DNA of 64,000 nt from VXNE01 sp963668365. GTDB lineage: Bacteria > Pseudomonadota > Gammaproteobacteria > Pseudomonadales > Azotimanducaceae. The notes beneath the pieces were generated by a model. The model was not told where the DNA came from and made no database searches. It worked only from the letters and a program-made list of their open reading frames with translations. Both the position numbers and the translations under genes were made by a program. The stretch spans positions 4,278,001-4,342,000 of the forward strand of contig OY764266.1 in the NCBI GenBank assembly GCA_963668365.1. The letters are read 5' to 3'. Positions 33,821 through 42,233 of this stretch are shown here, piece after piece (position 1 is the stretch's first letter; each line of letters begins with the position of its first letter).

Positions 33821-35118
33821 CTCGCCAAATTAATCTATCCGTTCATGGTGTTTGGCAAGAGGCTGTAGTTCCACTCGCCATGGAAGGGGTCGCGCTTGAT
33901 GGCGAGGTTGTTCATCTGCGCGTCGGTGATCTGGCGGCCGGTCGGGTATTGGCCTTCGTCGAGTTCGGAGCGGATCGCCAGGCCCTCCCTGGTGGTCGTT
34001 GCGCCGATCAGGTTGACCACGACCTCGTGGCTCACCAGCGGCCGGCCGCGCCAGTTCTGGGTGATGTGGCAGAACATGCGATGCTCGATCTTGTTCCACT
34101 TGCTGGTGCCCGGCGGGAAGTGACACACCGAGATGCGCAGCCCGAGGGTGTCGGCCAGCTGCTGCAGCTCGTACTTCCACAGGCGCGAACGGCTGCCGTT
34201 GGAACCGCCGCCGTCCGCCGTGACCAGCAGGCGGCGGGCCTCCGGGTAGGCGTGGCGACCCATCTGCCGCCACCAGCGCCGCAGCGTCGCCACCGCGAAC
34301 TCCGAGGTGTCGTGGTCCACGCCGACGCCCACCCAGCCGGCGTTGGCCGTCAGGTCGTACACCCCGTACGGAATCGCCTTGCCGAGGTCCCGGTCGATGA
34401 AGTCATGCACCTTCACCTCCTCGGGGCGTCCCTTCGGACGCCATTCCCTGCCGCCGTTGCGGTACGGGCCGACCAGCTCCTTCTTCTTCGTGTCCACCGA
34501 CACCACCGGCTGCCCCAGGCGCTGGAACGCCCGCACGCGTCGGTCGATGCGCCGGAACTGCGCGTCGCGGTCCGGATGCTGGCGTCCTTCGAGCGTCTTG
34601 CGGTTGGCCTGCAGGCTGTAGCCCAGTTCGTGCAGCAGGCGATTCACCGTGCGCTCGCTGACCGGATGCCCCGCGTCCCGCAACCGTCGCGCCAACCGCG
34701 CCGCGCTGCTGCAGGTCCAGCGCAACGGGCCGGTCGGGTCGCCCCGCGTCACCGGCTCGAGTTCCCGCTCCAGCGCGTCCACCAGGCCCGCGTCCCGCGC
34801 CGTCAGCGTCTTGCGGCCGCCGCCCGGACGGCGCTGCCGCGCGGCCCCCACCGGCGCCGCCCCCGCGTCCAGCTCCCGCAACCCCGCGCGCACCGTGACC
34901 CGCGACATCCCCGTCGCCTCGGCGACGCGCGTCACGCCGCCACGCCCGATGGCCCGCGCCTCCGCCGCCGCCCACAGCCGACGCGTGCGCTCATCCAGCA
35001 GCGGCCCCAACACCGCGTACTTCCCCCGCAACGCCTCCGTCACCGCCGCTTGCGTCAAACCAGCCATCGCCGACAGCATAACAAACGCCGATCATATCGG
35101 ACATTCTATTTTGGCGAG
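33821..35118 (-). mobile_element. ISAzo13-type insertion sequence, copy A, 1298 bp
   Basis: The ends CTCGCCAAATTAATCTATCC and, reversed, CTCGCCAAAATAGAATGTCC form imperfect terminal inverted repeats. The single transposase gene is on the minus strand. The element has the same length and transposase as copy B at 48642-49939. Removing it exactly leaves the host frame intact, so there is no target duplication. Confidence 0.9.
33835..35079 (-). CDS. ISAzo13-family DDE transposase, copy A
   Basis: The 414-residue transposase has an N-terminal HTH region (TRVAEATGMSRVTVRAGLREL), a GGGRKTLTARD linker, a second HTH (GHPVSERTVNRLLHELGYSL), and a DDE core. Catalytic-region motifs include VVSVDTKKKELVGPYRNGG, LLVTADGGGSNGSRSRLWK and SKWNKIEHRMFCHIT. 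This is the Rhodopirellula-type/ISAzo13 transposase family (DDE_Tnp_ISAZ013). The protein is identical to copy B, and the frame is intact, so the element should be transposition-competent. It is transcribed opposite to the gene it interrupts. Confidence 0.9.
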   Translation of the reverse strand: MLSAMAGLTQAAVTEALRGKYAVLGPLLDERTRRLWAAAEARAIGRGGVTRVAEATGMSRVTVRAGLRELDAGAAPVGAARQRRPGGGRKTLTARDAGLVDALERELEPVTRGDPTGPLRWTCSSAARLARRLRDAGHPVSERTVNRLLHELGYSLQANRKTLEGRQHPDRDAQFRRIDRRVRAFQRLGQPVVSVDTKKKELVGPYRNGGREWRPKGRPEEVKVHDFIDRDLGKAIPYGVYDLTANAGWVGVGVDHDTSEFAVATLRRWWRQMGRHAYPEARRLLVTADGGGSNGSRSRLWKYELQQLADTLGLRISVCHFPPGTSKWNKIEHRMFCHITQNWRGRPLVSHEVVVNLIGATTTREGLAIRSELDEGQYPTGRQITDAQMNNLAIKRDPFHGEWNYSLLPNTMNG

Positions 35119-35459
35119 AGCCCCAGGACATCGAGACCATGCAGGTGACCCTGCGCTCGGGCACCCTGCTGATGTGGGAGGGCGGACTCTGGCACGGCGG
35201 CGGCGCGAATCCCTCGAAGGACCGCGAGCGGATGGGCTTCTTCATGAGCCACATCGTCACCCACCTGCGGCCGCAGGAGATCCAGTTGCTCGCCGTGCCG
35301 CGGGAAATCGCGCGCCAACTCCCGGAGACGCTCCAGCGCCTGCTCGGCTATCACCGCTTCGGCCTCGGCGTCGACGGACGCCATCCGCTCGAGGTGCTCC
35401 AGGACGGCATCGTCATCAATCCAAACGCCAAACCGGCTTCACAACAGAGGAACTGAACC

Positions 35460-36590
35460 ATGCCCGCAATCTCTCCCCTCGACGGCCCCGTGGCGGTCAC
35501 CGGCTGCTCCGGAAACACCGGTGGACACATGGTCCGCGAACTGGCGATCCAGGGCTACGAGGTCCGCGCCTGCATCCGCGATGCGGACTCGTGGCGCGGC
35601 AAAGACAGCGTCGACTACCTCAGCCGCCTTCCGCGCGTTGAAATCATGGATGGCTGCGACCTGTTCAAGGCGGGTTCCTACGATGCCGCATTCCAGGGCT
35701 GCACCGCCGTCTTCCACACCGCCGCCGTCCTCGGCAACTCGGCGGACGGCAAGTCGCAGCCGCTCGGCAGCGGCGACAGGTCGATGGATGTCTTCAATGG
35801 CGGCGTCATCGGCACGCAGAACGTCATCGACGCCGTCAACGCCAGCGGCAGCGTCAGGCGTCTCGTCTACACGAGTTCGATGGCCGCCGTGCACGGGATA
35901 GGGCAAGCCCGCCAGATTGTTCCCGCGGGCCACGAGTGGACGGAAACCGATTGGGCGTCCAATGGCATCGACACCGGGATATGGAAAAGCCCGGACAATG
36001 CCTACGCCAGGAGCAAGGTCGAAACGGAGCGACTGATCAACGCCGCCGCAGACGCGAGCGGCGGCAGGTGGGACGCGGTCACCCTGCTCCCGGCGATGAT
36101 CTGCGGCCCGATCCTGTTCAAGGCCCAGGTCGGCCAGTGGATCGAGCAGATCGGCCGCATTGCCGCCGGCCTCGCAACGACATGGCTGTCGGAATACGAC
36201 CACTACTACAACATCATCGATGTCCGCGACCTGGTGAAGGCCCACCGCCTGGCGGCGGAATCATCCGTGGACCACCGGGCAACGACCGGCGGCAGCCGCT
36301 ACGTGGTGCACGGCTCCGGCGGTCGTTCGGTGCTTCGACTCGGCACCGAGGTCAGGGCGATCATCCGCGACTACTTCCCCGCGTTCGCGCTGGGCAAACC
36401 GAAAACGGTGACCGCCAGCGGCGAACCCGTCAGCGTGCAGTCCAGCACGGTGAACGACTGCAAGAAAGCCAAGTCGGTTCTGGGCGCGACCATACGTCCC
36501 GTCGAGGATACGATCCGCGCGATCGTGGAGACGTCGATCGAACTCGGGATCATAGAGCCGCAGCTCGTCGAGCCTGGGCGCGATGCGTAG
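35460..36590 (+). CDS. Atypical/extended SDR, NAD-dependent epimerase-reductase (copy 1)
   Basis: The 376-residue protein is an extended SDR of the dihydroflavonol-reductase/3-beta-HSD-like type. It has an N-terminal VTGCSGNTGGHMV nucleotide motif (from residue 13), a VFHTAAVLGNS strand, YTSSMAAVHG, and the active-site pair Tyr182 and Lys186 (NAYARSKVETERL). The start is 4 bases after the dioxygenase stop, so in the intact state the two were surely one transcript. The downstream gene at 36784 is a closely similar duplicate with an extra C-terminal region. Substrate unknown; a hydroxy or keto acid or CoA ester is plausible given the dioxygenase. Confidence 0.85.
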   Translation: MPAISPLDGPVAVTGCSGNTGGHMVRELAIQGYEVRACIRDADSWRGKDSVDYLSRLPRVEIMDGCDLFKAGSYDAAFQGCTAVFHTAAVLGNSADGKSQPLGSGDRSMDVFNGGVIGTQNVIDAVNASGSVRRLVYTSSMAAVHGIGQARQIVPAGHEWTETDWASNGIDTGIWKSPDNAYARSKVETERLINAAADASGGRWDAVTLLPAMICGPILFKAQVGQWIEQIGRIAAGLATTWLSEYDHYYNIIDVRDLVKAHRLAAESSVDHRATTGGSRYVVHGSGGRSVLRLGTEVRAIIRDYFPAFALGKPKTVTASGEPVSVQSSTVNDCKKAKSVLGATIRPVEDTIRAIVETSIELGIIEPQLVEPGRDA

Positions 36591-36593
36591 CGG

Positions 36594-36783
36594 ACCGCTC
36601 GACGTGATCAAGGACGGCGTCGTCATCAATCCGAACGCCAGCGCCATGAAATCCGTCAGCCCTTCGGGCGTGCCGTCTTTCACTCCCGCCCAAACCCACC
36701 TATGATCCCGCGCCTTGATCGGCACGGCGTGCCGTTCTACGGCGCGGACTCCTAGAACGGCTTCCCAACACAGGAACTGAACC
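36594..36783 (+). other. Duplicated remnant of dioxygenase 3' end, interrupted by a dispersed repeat
   Basis: Bases 36597-36639 (for example GACGGCGTCGTCATCAATCC) match the last codons of the dioxygenase gene around 35391-35432. The sequence just before the next SDR (GGAACTGAACCATG) matches the end of the dioxygenase and its junction to SDR copy 1. Between the two matching parts lies the ~106-bp dispersed repeat. This shows the duplicated unit included the dioxygenase tail, and that the repeat entered after duplication. Confidence 0.65.
36640..36745. repeat. Dispersed ~106-bp repeat, copy 1
   Basis: This sequence begins AGCGCCATGAAATCCGTC, contains CCCGCGCCTTGATCGGCAC, and ends CTACGGCGC. 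It is about 85% identical to 44510-44616. It interrupts the duplicated dioxygenase tail, so it behaves like a small mobile element. It has no coding capacity, and a short GGCAC-GCGTGCC hairpin is visible near its right end. Confidence 0.75.
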
Positions 36784-38667
36784 ATGCCTGCAATATCTCC
36801 CCTCGACGGCCCCGTGGCGGTCACCGGCTGCTCCGGGTTCACCGGCGGACACATGGTTCGCGAACTGGTGATCCAGGGATACGAGGTGCGCGCCTGCATC
36901 CGGGACGCAAACTCGTGGCGCGGGAAGGACTGCGTCGACTATCTGAAACGCTTACCCCGAGTCGAGATCGTCGACGGCTGCGACCTGTTCACGCCGGGGT
37001 CCTACCACGCCGCGTTCGAGGGCTGCACCGCCGTCTTCCACACCGCCGCCGTCCTCGGCAACTCCGCCAACCTGGAATCCCAGCCGCTCGGCAGCGGCGA
37101 CACGTCGATGGACGTCTTCAACGGCGGCGTCACCGGCACGCAGAACGTCATCGACGCGATCAACGCCAGCGGCAGCGTCAGGCGCCTCATCTACACGAGT
37201 TCCATGGCCGCCGTGCGCGGCTCCAGAAACGCGCGCCGCACCGGTCCCGCGGACTACGAGTGGACGGAGACCGACTGGGCCTACCAAGGAATCGAGCCCG
37301 AAGTCTGGGAGAGTCCCCGCAATGCCTATGCCAGGAGCAAGGTCGAAACCGAGCGCCTCGTGAACGCGGCGGCGGACGCGAGCGGCGGCAAGTGGGATGC
37401 GATCACCATGGCGCCAGCCATGATCTGCGGCCCGGTTCTTTTCAAGGCCCAGGTCGGGCAGTGGATCGAACAGATCGGCCGCCTGGCCGCGGGCCTTCCG
37501 ACGGCGTGGCCGTCGAAGTACGACATGTACTACGACATCATCGACGTCCGCGACCTGGTAAAGGCGGAACGCCTGGCGGCGGAATCGACCGTCGACCACA
37601 GGGCGACCCTGGGCGGGCCCCGCTACGTGATGCACGGCACCGGCGGCCGTTCCGCGCTTCGCCTCGGTACCGAGGTGACGGCCATCATCCACGAGTATTT
37701 CCCCGCCTTCGCGCTGGGCGAACCGGCAATGGTGACCAGTAGCGGCGAACGCATTACCGTCGAGTCCAACGGGGTGAACGACTGCAAGAAGGCCAAGTCG
37801 GTCCTGGGCGCGACCATTCGTCCCGTGGAGGATACGATCCGCGCGGTCATCGAGACATCCATCGAACTCGGGGTCATAGAACCGAAGCTAACCGAGTCCG
37901 TCCCCGTGGGTCACGAGACCGCGAGGTTCGCATCGCCGGAGAACGCCTACTGGGAGTTCTTCCGCGCCGACCGCGCCAAGGACGCCGAATGGTGGGCCGA
38001 CGTCATGAGCTATCCCCACGTCCGCGTCGCGGCGCCGACGGGAAGCGCCTGTTTCGAGACGCCGGAAGCCTACGCGTCGAACGCGTCATGGGAGGCCAGG
38101 GAGGCGACCGGCTGGGTGCTGTCGAGAGGCGTCGAGCCGGTGCGGCTGCACGAGTCCGCCGACAAGGTCCATCTCGCGGGCGGCTGGACCCGCTACAACA
38201 TCGACGACGAGCCGATCCTCTCGAATCGCGTGACCTATGTGCTCACCCGGCTCGACGGTCGCTGGGGCATCCAGGCCCGCTTCGGCACCGACTCGTTCGA
38301 CGAGAACGAGAACTACGAGACCACCGCCGCCACAGCGGTGAGCGTCGTCGAACGATTCCATGCGGCGCTCGGGAGTGGCGACTTCGAAGCCTGCGCGGGA
38401 CTGTGCCACTACCCGCTGACCGAGGTCGGCATCGGCGAAGTGCGACAACTGGAGGAAGCCGCCGCCCGGCGGAGGTTCGCCACCATGACCGACAGGACCG
38501 AAGCGAAGGAGATCGGGGCTGCCCAGGCGGGATCCCGCGGCGTGGTCGTCAGCGTGACGGCCAGCGGCCAGACCGGCCAGACGGTCAACTCTGTCTTTCT
38601 CGTCGGCAGCCGCGAGGAGCAGTGGCTGATCGCGGGCATCTCAACCATCGACGACCCGAAAGGCTGA
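36784..38667 (+). CDS. Extended SDR (copy 2) fused to a C-terminal NTF2-like region
   Basis: The 627-residue protein has an N-terminal ~375-residue extended SDR nearly matching the preceding gene (VTGCSGFTGGHMV; Tyr182 and Lys186 in NAYARSKVETERL). About 250 additional residues follow, starting near ESVPVGHETARF. They contain two units that look like NTF2/SnoaL-type folds: one around residues 385-500 (ENAYWEFFRADRAKDAEWW, LTRLDGRWGIQARFG) and one around 510-625 (VSVVERFHAALGSGDFEACAG, REEQWLIAGIS). The gene arose by tandem duplication with its upstream copy. The tail could be an added domain or an originally separate downstream gene joined by loss of a stop. Role unknown. Confidence 0.8.
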   Translation: MPAISPLDGPVAVTGCSGFTGGHMVRELVIQGYEVRACIRDANSWRGKDCVDYLKRLPRVEIVDGCDLFTPGSYHAAFEGCTAVFHTAAVLGNSANLESQPLGSGDTSMDVFNGGVTGTQNVIDAINASGSVRRLIYTSSMAAVRGSRNARRTGPADYEWTETDWAYQGIEPEVWESPRNAYARSKVETERLVNAAADASGGKWDAITMAPAMICGPVLFKAQVGQWIEQIGRLAAGLPTAWPSKYDMYYDIIDVRDLVKAERLAAESTVDHRATLGGPRYVMHGTGGRSALRLGTEVTAIIHEYFPAFALGEPAMVTSSGERITVESNGVNDCKKAKSVLGATIRPVEDTIRAVIETSIELGVIEPKLTESVPVGHETARFASPENAYWEFFRADRAKDAEWWADVMSYPHVRVAAPTGSACFETPEAYASNASWEAREATGWVLSRGVEPVRLHESADKVHLAGGWTRYNIDDEPILSNRVTYVLTRLDGRWGIQARFGTDSFDENENYETTAATAVSVVERFHAALGSGDFEACAGLCHYPLTEVGIGEVRQLEEAAARRRFATMTDRTEAKEIGAAQAGSRGVVVSVTASGQTGQTVNSVFLVGSREEQWLIAGISTIDDPKG

Positions 38668-38791
38668 AGGTGAATCTCTCGCCTTACAGGACGCCCGGAG
38701 GCGCCTCGGAGATGCCGTTGACATCGTCGCGTGCCGCCGTCAGGCAACTCCGACCTTCAAGCCGCCCGTTCGATAATCCCCGGGGGAAACC

Positions 38792-40036
38792 ATGAGCACC
38801 AAATTGAGCGCTCTCGTCTGCGCTCTGCACCTATTGGTCGGATGTAGTGGCGAGAGCCAGTCCACGGGCGAGTCAGTTGCCGTCGATGCAGAGCCTCAAG
38901 TCACCTACGTGACGACCGAGAACTTCGATGAAGAAGTGCTGCGGTCCACTATTCCGGTGTTGGTCGATTTCACTGCCACCTGGTGTGTTCCCTGCAAGGT
39001 CGTGGATCCGGTCATCATGAGCCTCTACCCGGAGATGGCCGGGCGCGCAAAGGTCTTCAAGCTAGACATTGATGAAGATCCCGAGATCTACCAACGGCTG
39101 GGCGTGAACGGCGTGCCGCACATACTGTTCTTCAACGGGGGACAGGAACAGGACCGAATCGTCAGCCCACAGCCGAGAGAGGTCTACGTTCAATACCTCG
39201 AAGCGCTCATCGACGGACGATCAACCCTGGAAGTTTCGCTGCAACTCATAAAGGAAGATCAGTTTCGTCGTCATTTCATCCTGTCCCGAAGCCTTGAGGA
39301 TTTGAGCGAAGCACTGGGAGAATACCCGGAACTCCTGAGCGAACCGTTTGAGAATGGCCAGACGCCCCTGTCGCTGATCCTTAACCGCCCGAACTACCGG
39401 CAGGACGATCAGATTGAGTTCGCCCTGGCGCACGGCGCACAACCTACGACGCGGGACCTGGTCGGACTGGGACGGTGTGACGACTTCACCGCTGCCGTGG
39501 CCGAAGACCCCGAGGCCGTGAACCGGCCCGACCCGGACGGCGCAACGCCCCTCTACTTGTCGCTTGCCAGGTCCTACCGGCTCAAGGACGGCGACTGTAT
39601 TCGCACGGTGCTCGATGCTGGTGCGGATCCGCGCGCGAACACGAGCCAGCGATATGCATTGATCCGCACCGTTGTGCTCACGAGGGACCCCGCTTTGATC
39701 GGCGACTTGCTCGACCGTGGACTGGATCCGGAAAAGGTCGACGAGAACGGCTGGAACATGTTGCATTGGGCGGCGAGCTACCAATACCTGGATGTCGTGT
39801 CGCTGCTCGTGGGACGTGGTTCGAACCTGGCTGCAACCAACGACAAGGGAGAGACAGCCGCCGATATAGTACGAAGAAGACGGGACCGTTCGGTCAAGGC
39901 GCTTGAAGACGGAGTGGATGCCTATGGTCGCGCCGTCGAAGAGGAGTCACGTCCGTACTACCAGGAATCAGTCGAAAACGCTGGAGAACTTCTCGCTATT
40001 CTGGAGCAAGACCCGGCAGCAGCACAGGGTTCCTAG
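38792..40036 (+). CDS. Thioredoxin-ankyrin fusion lipoprotein
   Basis: The 414-residue protein has a lipoprotein signal with lipobox LVGC (Cys18), so it is probably anchored to a membrane on the periplasmic side. Residues ~38-145 are a thioredoxin domain (VLVDFTATWCVPCK, active-site Cys65 and Cys68, then VNGVPHILFFNGG with the cis-proline). The remaining ~230 residues have ankyrin-like repeats (GQTPLSLILNRPN, DGATPLYLSLARS, NGWNMLHWAASYQYLDVVSLLV, NDKGETAADIVRRR). The domains suggest a thiol reductase or isomerase recruited to partners through the ankyrin part. It stands alone between the SDR gene and a convergent membrane protein gene. Confidence 0.85.
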   Translation: MSTKLSALVCALHLLVGCSGESQSTGESVAVDAEPQVTYVTTENFDEEVLRSTIPVLVDFTATWCVPCKVVDPVIMSLYPEMAGRAKVFKLDIDEDPEIYQRLGVNGVPHILFFNGGQEQDRIVSPQPREVYVQYLEALIDGRSTLEVSLQLIKEDQFRRHFILSRSLEDLSEALGEYPELLSEPFENGQTPLSLILNRPNYRQDDQIEFALAHGAQPTTRDLVGLGRCDDFTAAVAEDPEAVNRPDPDGATPLYLSLARSYRLKDGDCIRTVLDAGADPRANTSQRYALIRTVVLTRDPALIGDLLDRGLDPEKVDENGWNMLHWAASYQYLDVVSLLVGRGSNLAATNDKGETAADIVRRRRDRSVKALEDGVDAYGRAVEEESRPYYQESVENAGELLAILEQDPAAAQGS

Positions 40037-40226
40037 AAGTTGTTTCGACCCGTCCTGCTGGCTGCCGTTGTGGGGTTTGCCGAATGGCTGCTGCCACCGG
40101 CAGTCAACGCCGATGCGCTAAGTCTCGAGAGATTTGAAGTGGCGGTCGAACGCCTGCATGACCGCGTCGAGGGACAGTAGTCGAGAATCCCCGGGCGCCG
40201 CACGCGGTTTTCGAGTGTGACCCTGG

Positions 40227-40640
40227 TCAGTCGATAACCGACACGCCCATCACGACGGCCCCGTAGTAGATGGCTGTCCACAGCCAGATGCCCGCAATCA
40301 TCCAGGCGGCGAGTTTCCCCGTCGGAGCGCCGAGAACGACGGCGGCCACGGCCGTCAACGCCTGGCCGAGGATGATGGGCGCGAGCAGCCCGACGCCCGC
40401 GGCGCCGTACTTGACCATGAACCTCTCGGTGCGCTTGAAGATCGCGCTGTCCATGCCGTAGCGGCGCACGAGCCAGCGCCTGATCGGCCGGGAGCCGTAG
40501 ACGAAAAACAGGCTGCTCGCCATTCCCGATACGCCAACGACCACAAAGGCCGGCTCGATGGGTCCATCCATGGCGATGATCATCGGCACCGGCAGGAAGA
40601 TGTCGACAAAGCCCAGCAGGAACACGGTAATCAGCGCCAT
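40227..40640 (-). CDS. Small integral membrane protein, small multidrug-export-like
   Basis: The 137-residue protein has three or four hydrophobic segments (about 3-23, 30-48, 78-104, 108-132). A basic cytoplasmic loop (SRPIRRWLVRRYGM) and the sequence VKYGAAGVGLLAPIILGQAL resemble the COG2426-type/small multi-drug export family. Those are predicted inner-membrane proteins of uncertain transport activity. The ~190 bases upstream toward the thioredoxin-ankyrin gene are convergent and hold no gene; it lies 53 bases downstream of the AAA/DUF4143 gene's stop and may be expressed separately. Confidence 0.6.
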   Translation of the reverse strand: MALITVFLLGFVDIFLPVPMIIAMDGPIEPAFVVVGVSGMASSLFFVYGSRPIRRWLVRRYGMDSAIFKRTERFMVKYGAAGVGLLAPIILGQALTAVAAVVLGAPTGKLAAWMIAGIWLWTAIYYGAVVMGVSVID

Positions 40641-40693
40641 GTTCAGTCCATTAGTGCGCTAAACGGCCATATCGCGACCGGCATGCGCTCGGA

Positions 40694-42115
40694 TCACAGG
40701 TCGAGTTCGTCGCGTCGCCTTCCGTTTCGCGCCACACCGCAATCGTCTTCGCCAACGCGCAGCAACTCGATAGGCAGCGGGAGTACCTTGACCCCCTCGA
40801 TTTCGCCCGCGTGCCGGCTCTTGCTCCAGATCTCGCCGTTACCGTAGCGGGCGATCTGCTTCAGACTCTTCGGACGAAGCTGGTTCGTCCACTTGATCTC
40901 GACGGGCCAGAACCGACCGGCGCGGATGTACGCGATGTCCACTTCACCCCGAGCCTTGATGTAGTACGTCGGAAAGAACCTTCGGAAGTGGTTGGACACG
41001 CAGGCCTCGACCATCTGCGACGACCAGACGGGATCCCGTGACAGCGGCAGCATCTGATCGTTGTATGGGTCGGAGCGCGGTTCAAGCCAGGCTCGAACCG
41101 CGTGGAGGATGAACGGATCGCAGAACATGAGTTTCTTCGCCTTCTTTGGCGCGGGGCCAAGTTTGTCTTCCCGCAGCGCTGGCAGGACCGCGACAGCATC
41201 CATGCGCTCCAGCAACTCCACGTAGTCGGCCACGGTCCTGGGATGGTCTATCGAGAGATCCTGGGCCAGACCGTTCCAGGTGACCTGGCTCGTGTACCGC
41301 CTGACGATGGCCGACAGGACTTCGCGCAAGTACGCCTCCTGTTTCCCGCGTTTCAGGACATCCCCTCGAATCCAGTCCGAGTACGTGGCGAGCACGCTCT
41401 GTCCAATCACGCCATGTTCCGCGAGGTTGTTGATGGCAGTCAGGTAGCCACCGTGGAGCAGGTATCGGTCGAACGCGTCGTAGATGGAGTCGACCGTCTC
41501 GTCAGACATGGCGGACGGTTCCATCAAGTAGCTTTCGATGTCCTCGACATTGCCTTCGAGCGCCACAAACTCCCTGAACGAAAGCGGGTGAAGGTGGAAG
41601 TCGCTGACCGCTGCCTCGCCCCGCCGACCCGGAAACCGCATCCTCGCCTCCTGCATGAAGGAAAGGTCGGAACCCGTCACCACGAGCACGGTGTTGTCGA
41701 GCGCGCCGGCGTCCGCCGCGTACTTGGCAGCCATATCCCAGCCGCGGATGTAGGTGACCTCGTCGACGATGAGATAGTTGCAACGCCCGTGAGGGGCCTC
41801 CGACAGGTGCGTGTCGATGTGCCGCAACAGGCTGTGATGGTCGTCTATCAGTTCCCCGGTAAGGTAAGAGATGGCTGTCGCCGGTACGTCACCGGAGATC
41901 AAGTCCGCCATCCACTGCTTGAGCAGCGTGGACTTGCCCGTCTGCCGGCCACCGCCCAGGCTATAGATTCCGGGCGTTCGCCTCGGTAGCTGATCAAGTA
42001 GCACCGACCGGTGCCGGAAGGCGCATTGGGCAAGATGTCGCAGTTGCGGATCGTTCGCCAAGAACCGCCCAGAATCCTCCCGATGACTGTTGTGGGGAAG
42101 GAATCTCGGATCCAT
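40694..42115 (-). CDS. AAA ATPase with DUF4143 domain
   Basis: The 473-residue protein belongs to the AAA_14 plus DUF4143 family. An N-terminal ATPase has Walker A GGGRQTGKST (Lys61 in the loop) and Walker B YLIVDEVTYI near residue 113-122. A central winged-helix-like region follows, and a C-terminal DUF4143 has a restriction-endonuclease-like strand (ARGEVDIAYIRAGRFWPVEIKW). Such genes are widespread accessory genes in bacteria and archaea with unclear function. They often sit alone, vary between strains, and show signs of transfer. The region upstream is unusually AT-rich for this window, with a good promoter candidate at 42145-42172. Confidence 0.85.
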   Translation of the reverse strand: MDPRFLPHNSHREDSGRFLANDPQLRHLAQCAFRHRSVLLDQLPRRTPGIYSLGGGRQTGKSTLLKQWMADLISGDVPATAISYLTGELIDDHHSLLRHIDTHLSEAPHGRCNYLIVDEVTYIRGWDMAAKYAADAGALDNTVLVVTGSDLSFMQEARMRFPGRRGEAAVSDFHLHPLSFREFVALEGNVEDIESYLMEPSAMSDETVDSIYDAFDRYLLHGGYLTAINNLAEHGVIGQSVLATYSDWIRGDVLKRGKQEAYLREVLSAIVRRYTSQVTWNGLAQDLSIDHPRTVADYVELLERMDAVAVLPALREDKLGPAPKKAKKLMFCDPFILHAVRAWLEPRSDPYNDQMLPLSRDPVWSSQMVEACVSNHFRRFFPTYYIKARGEVDIAYIRAGRFWPVEIKWTNQLRPKSLKQIARYGNGEIWSKSRHAGEIEGVKVLPLPIELLRVGEDDCGVARNGRRRDELDL

Positions 42116-42144
42116 CGGCCACCCATGTACGGAATGGATATCGC

Positions 42145-42172
42145 ATAGTATCTAAATTTAGTCAATGTTCAA
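42145..42172 (-). promoter_or_regulatory. Sigma-70-like promoter with direct repeats, upstream of AAA/DUF4143 gene
   Basis: On the minus strand TTGAAC and TACTAT are separated by 16 bases, 29 bases before the ATG at 42115. The region is AT-rich within GC-rich DNA. Two 14-base direct repeats on the plus strand (AAATTTAGTCAATG at about 42154 and AAATTTATTCAATG at about 42178, 13 of 14 identical) overlap the -35 side and could be an operator. Confidence 0.45.
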
Positions 42173-42233
42173 TGACCAAATTTATTCAATGGTGTTGCGT
42201 CGGAAAGAAGCGTCGCCTCGCCCAGGGCGAGAG

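Larger units (their letters stand above)
33307..35456 (+). pseudogene. Phytanoyl-CoA dioxygenase family gene split by an ISAzo13-type element
   Basis: The 5' part (33307-33820) encodes 171 residues including CGYTIIPDFITQAEVARLRHVF and the iron ligands HQDDGLWP (His-x-Asp). The 3' part (35119-35456) continues with RSGTLLMWEGGLWHGGGANPS, containing the distal iron-binding His, and ends ASQQRN. Joining 33820 to 35119 restores one uninterrupted 283-residue frame (852 bases), a normal length for this Fe(II)/2-oxoglutarate oxygenase family. The insertion is therefore recent and exact. As it stands the first half reads into the element and the protein lacks its second iron-binding half, so it should be inactive. 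It lies between the MFS gene and the SDR gene. Confidence 0.85.

Noticed and set aside
33307..35148. A single 613-residue frame through the dioxygenase 5' part and the IS
   Set aside because: After residue ~171 the frame is the antisense of the transposase gene; the element boundary at 33821 explains the join.
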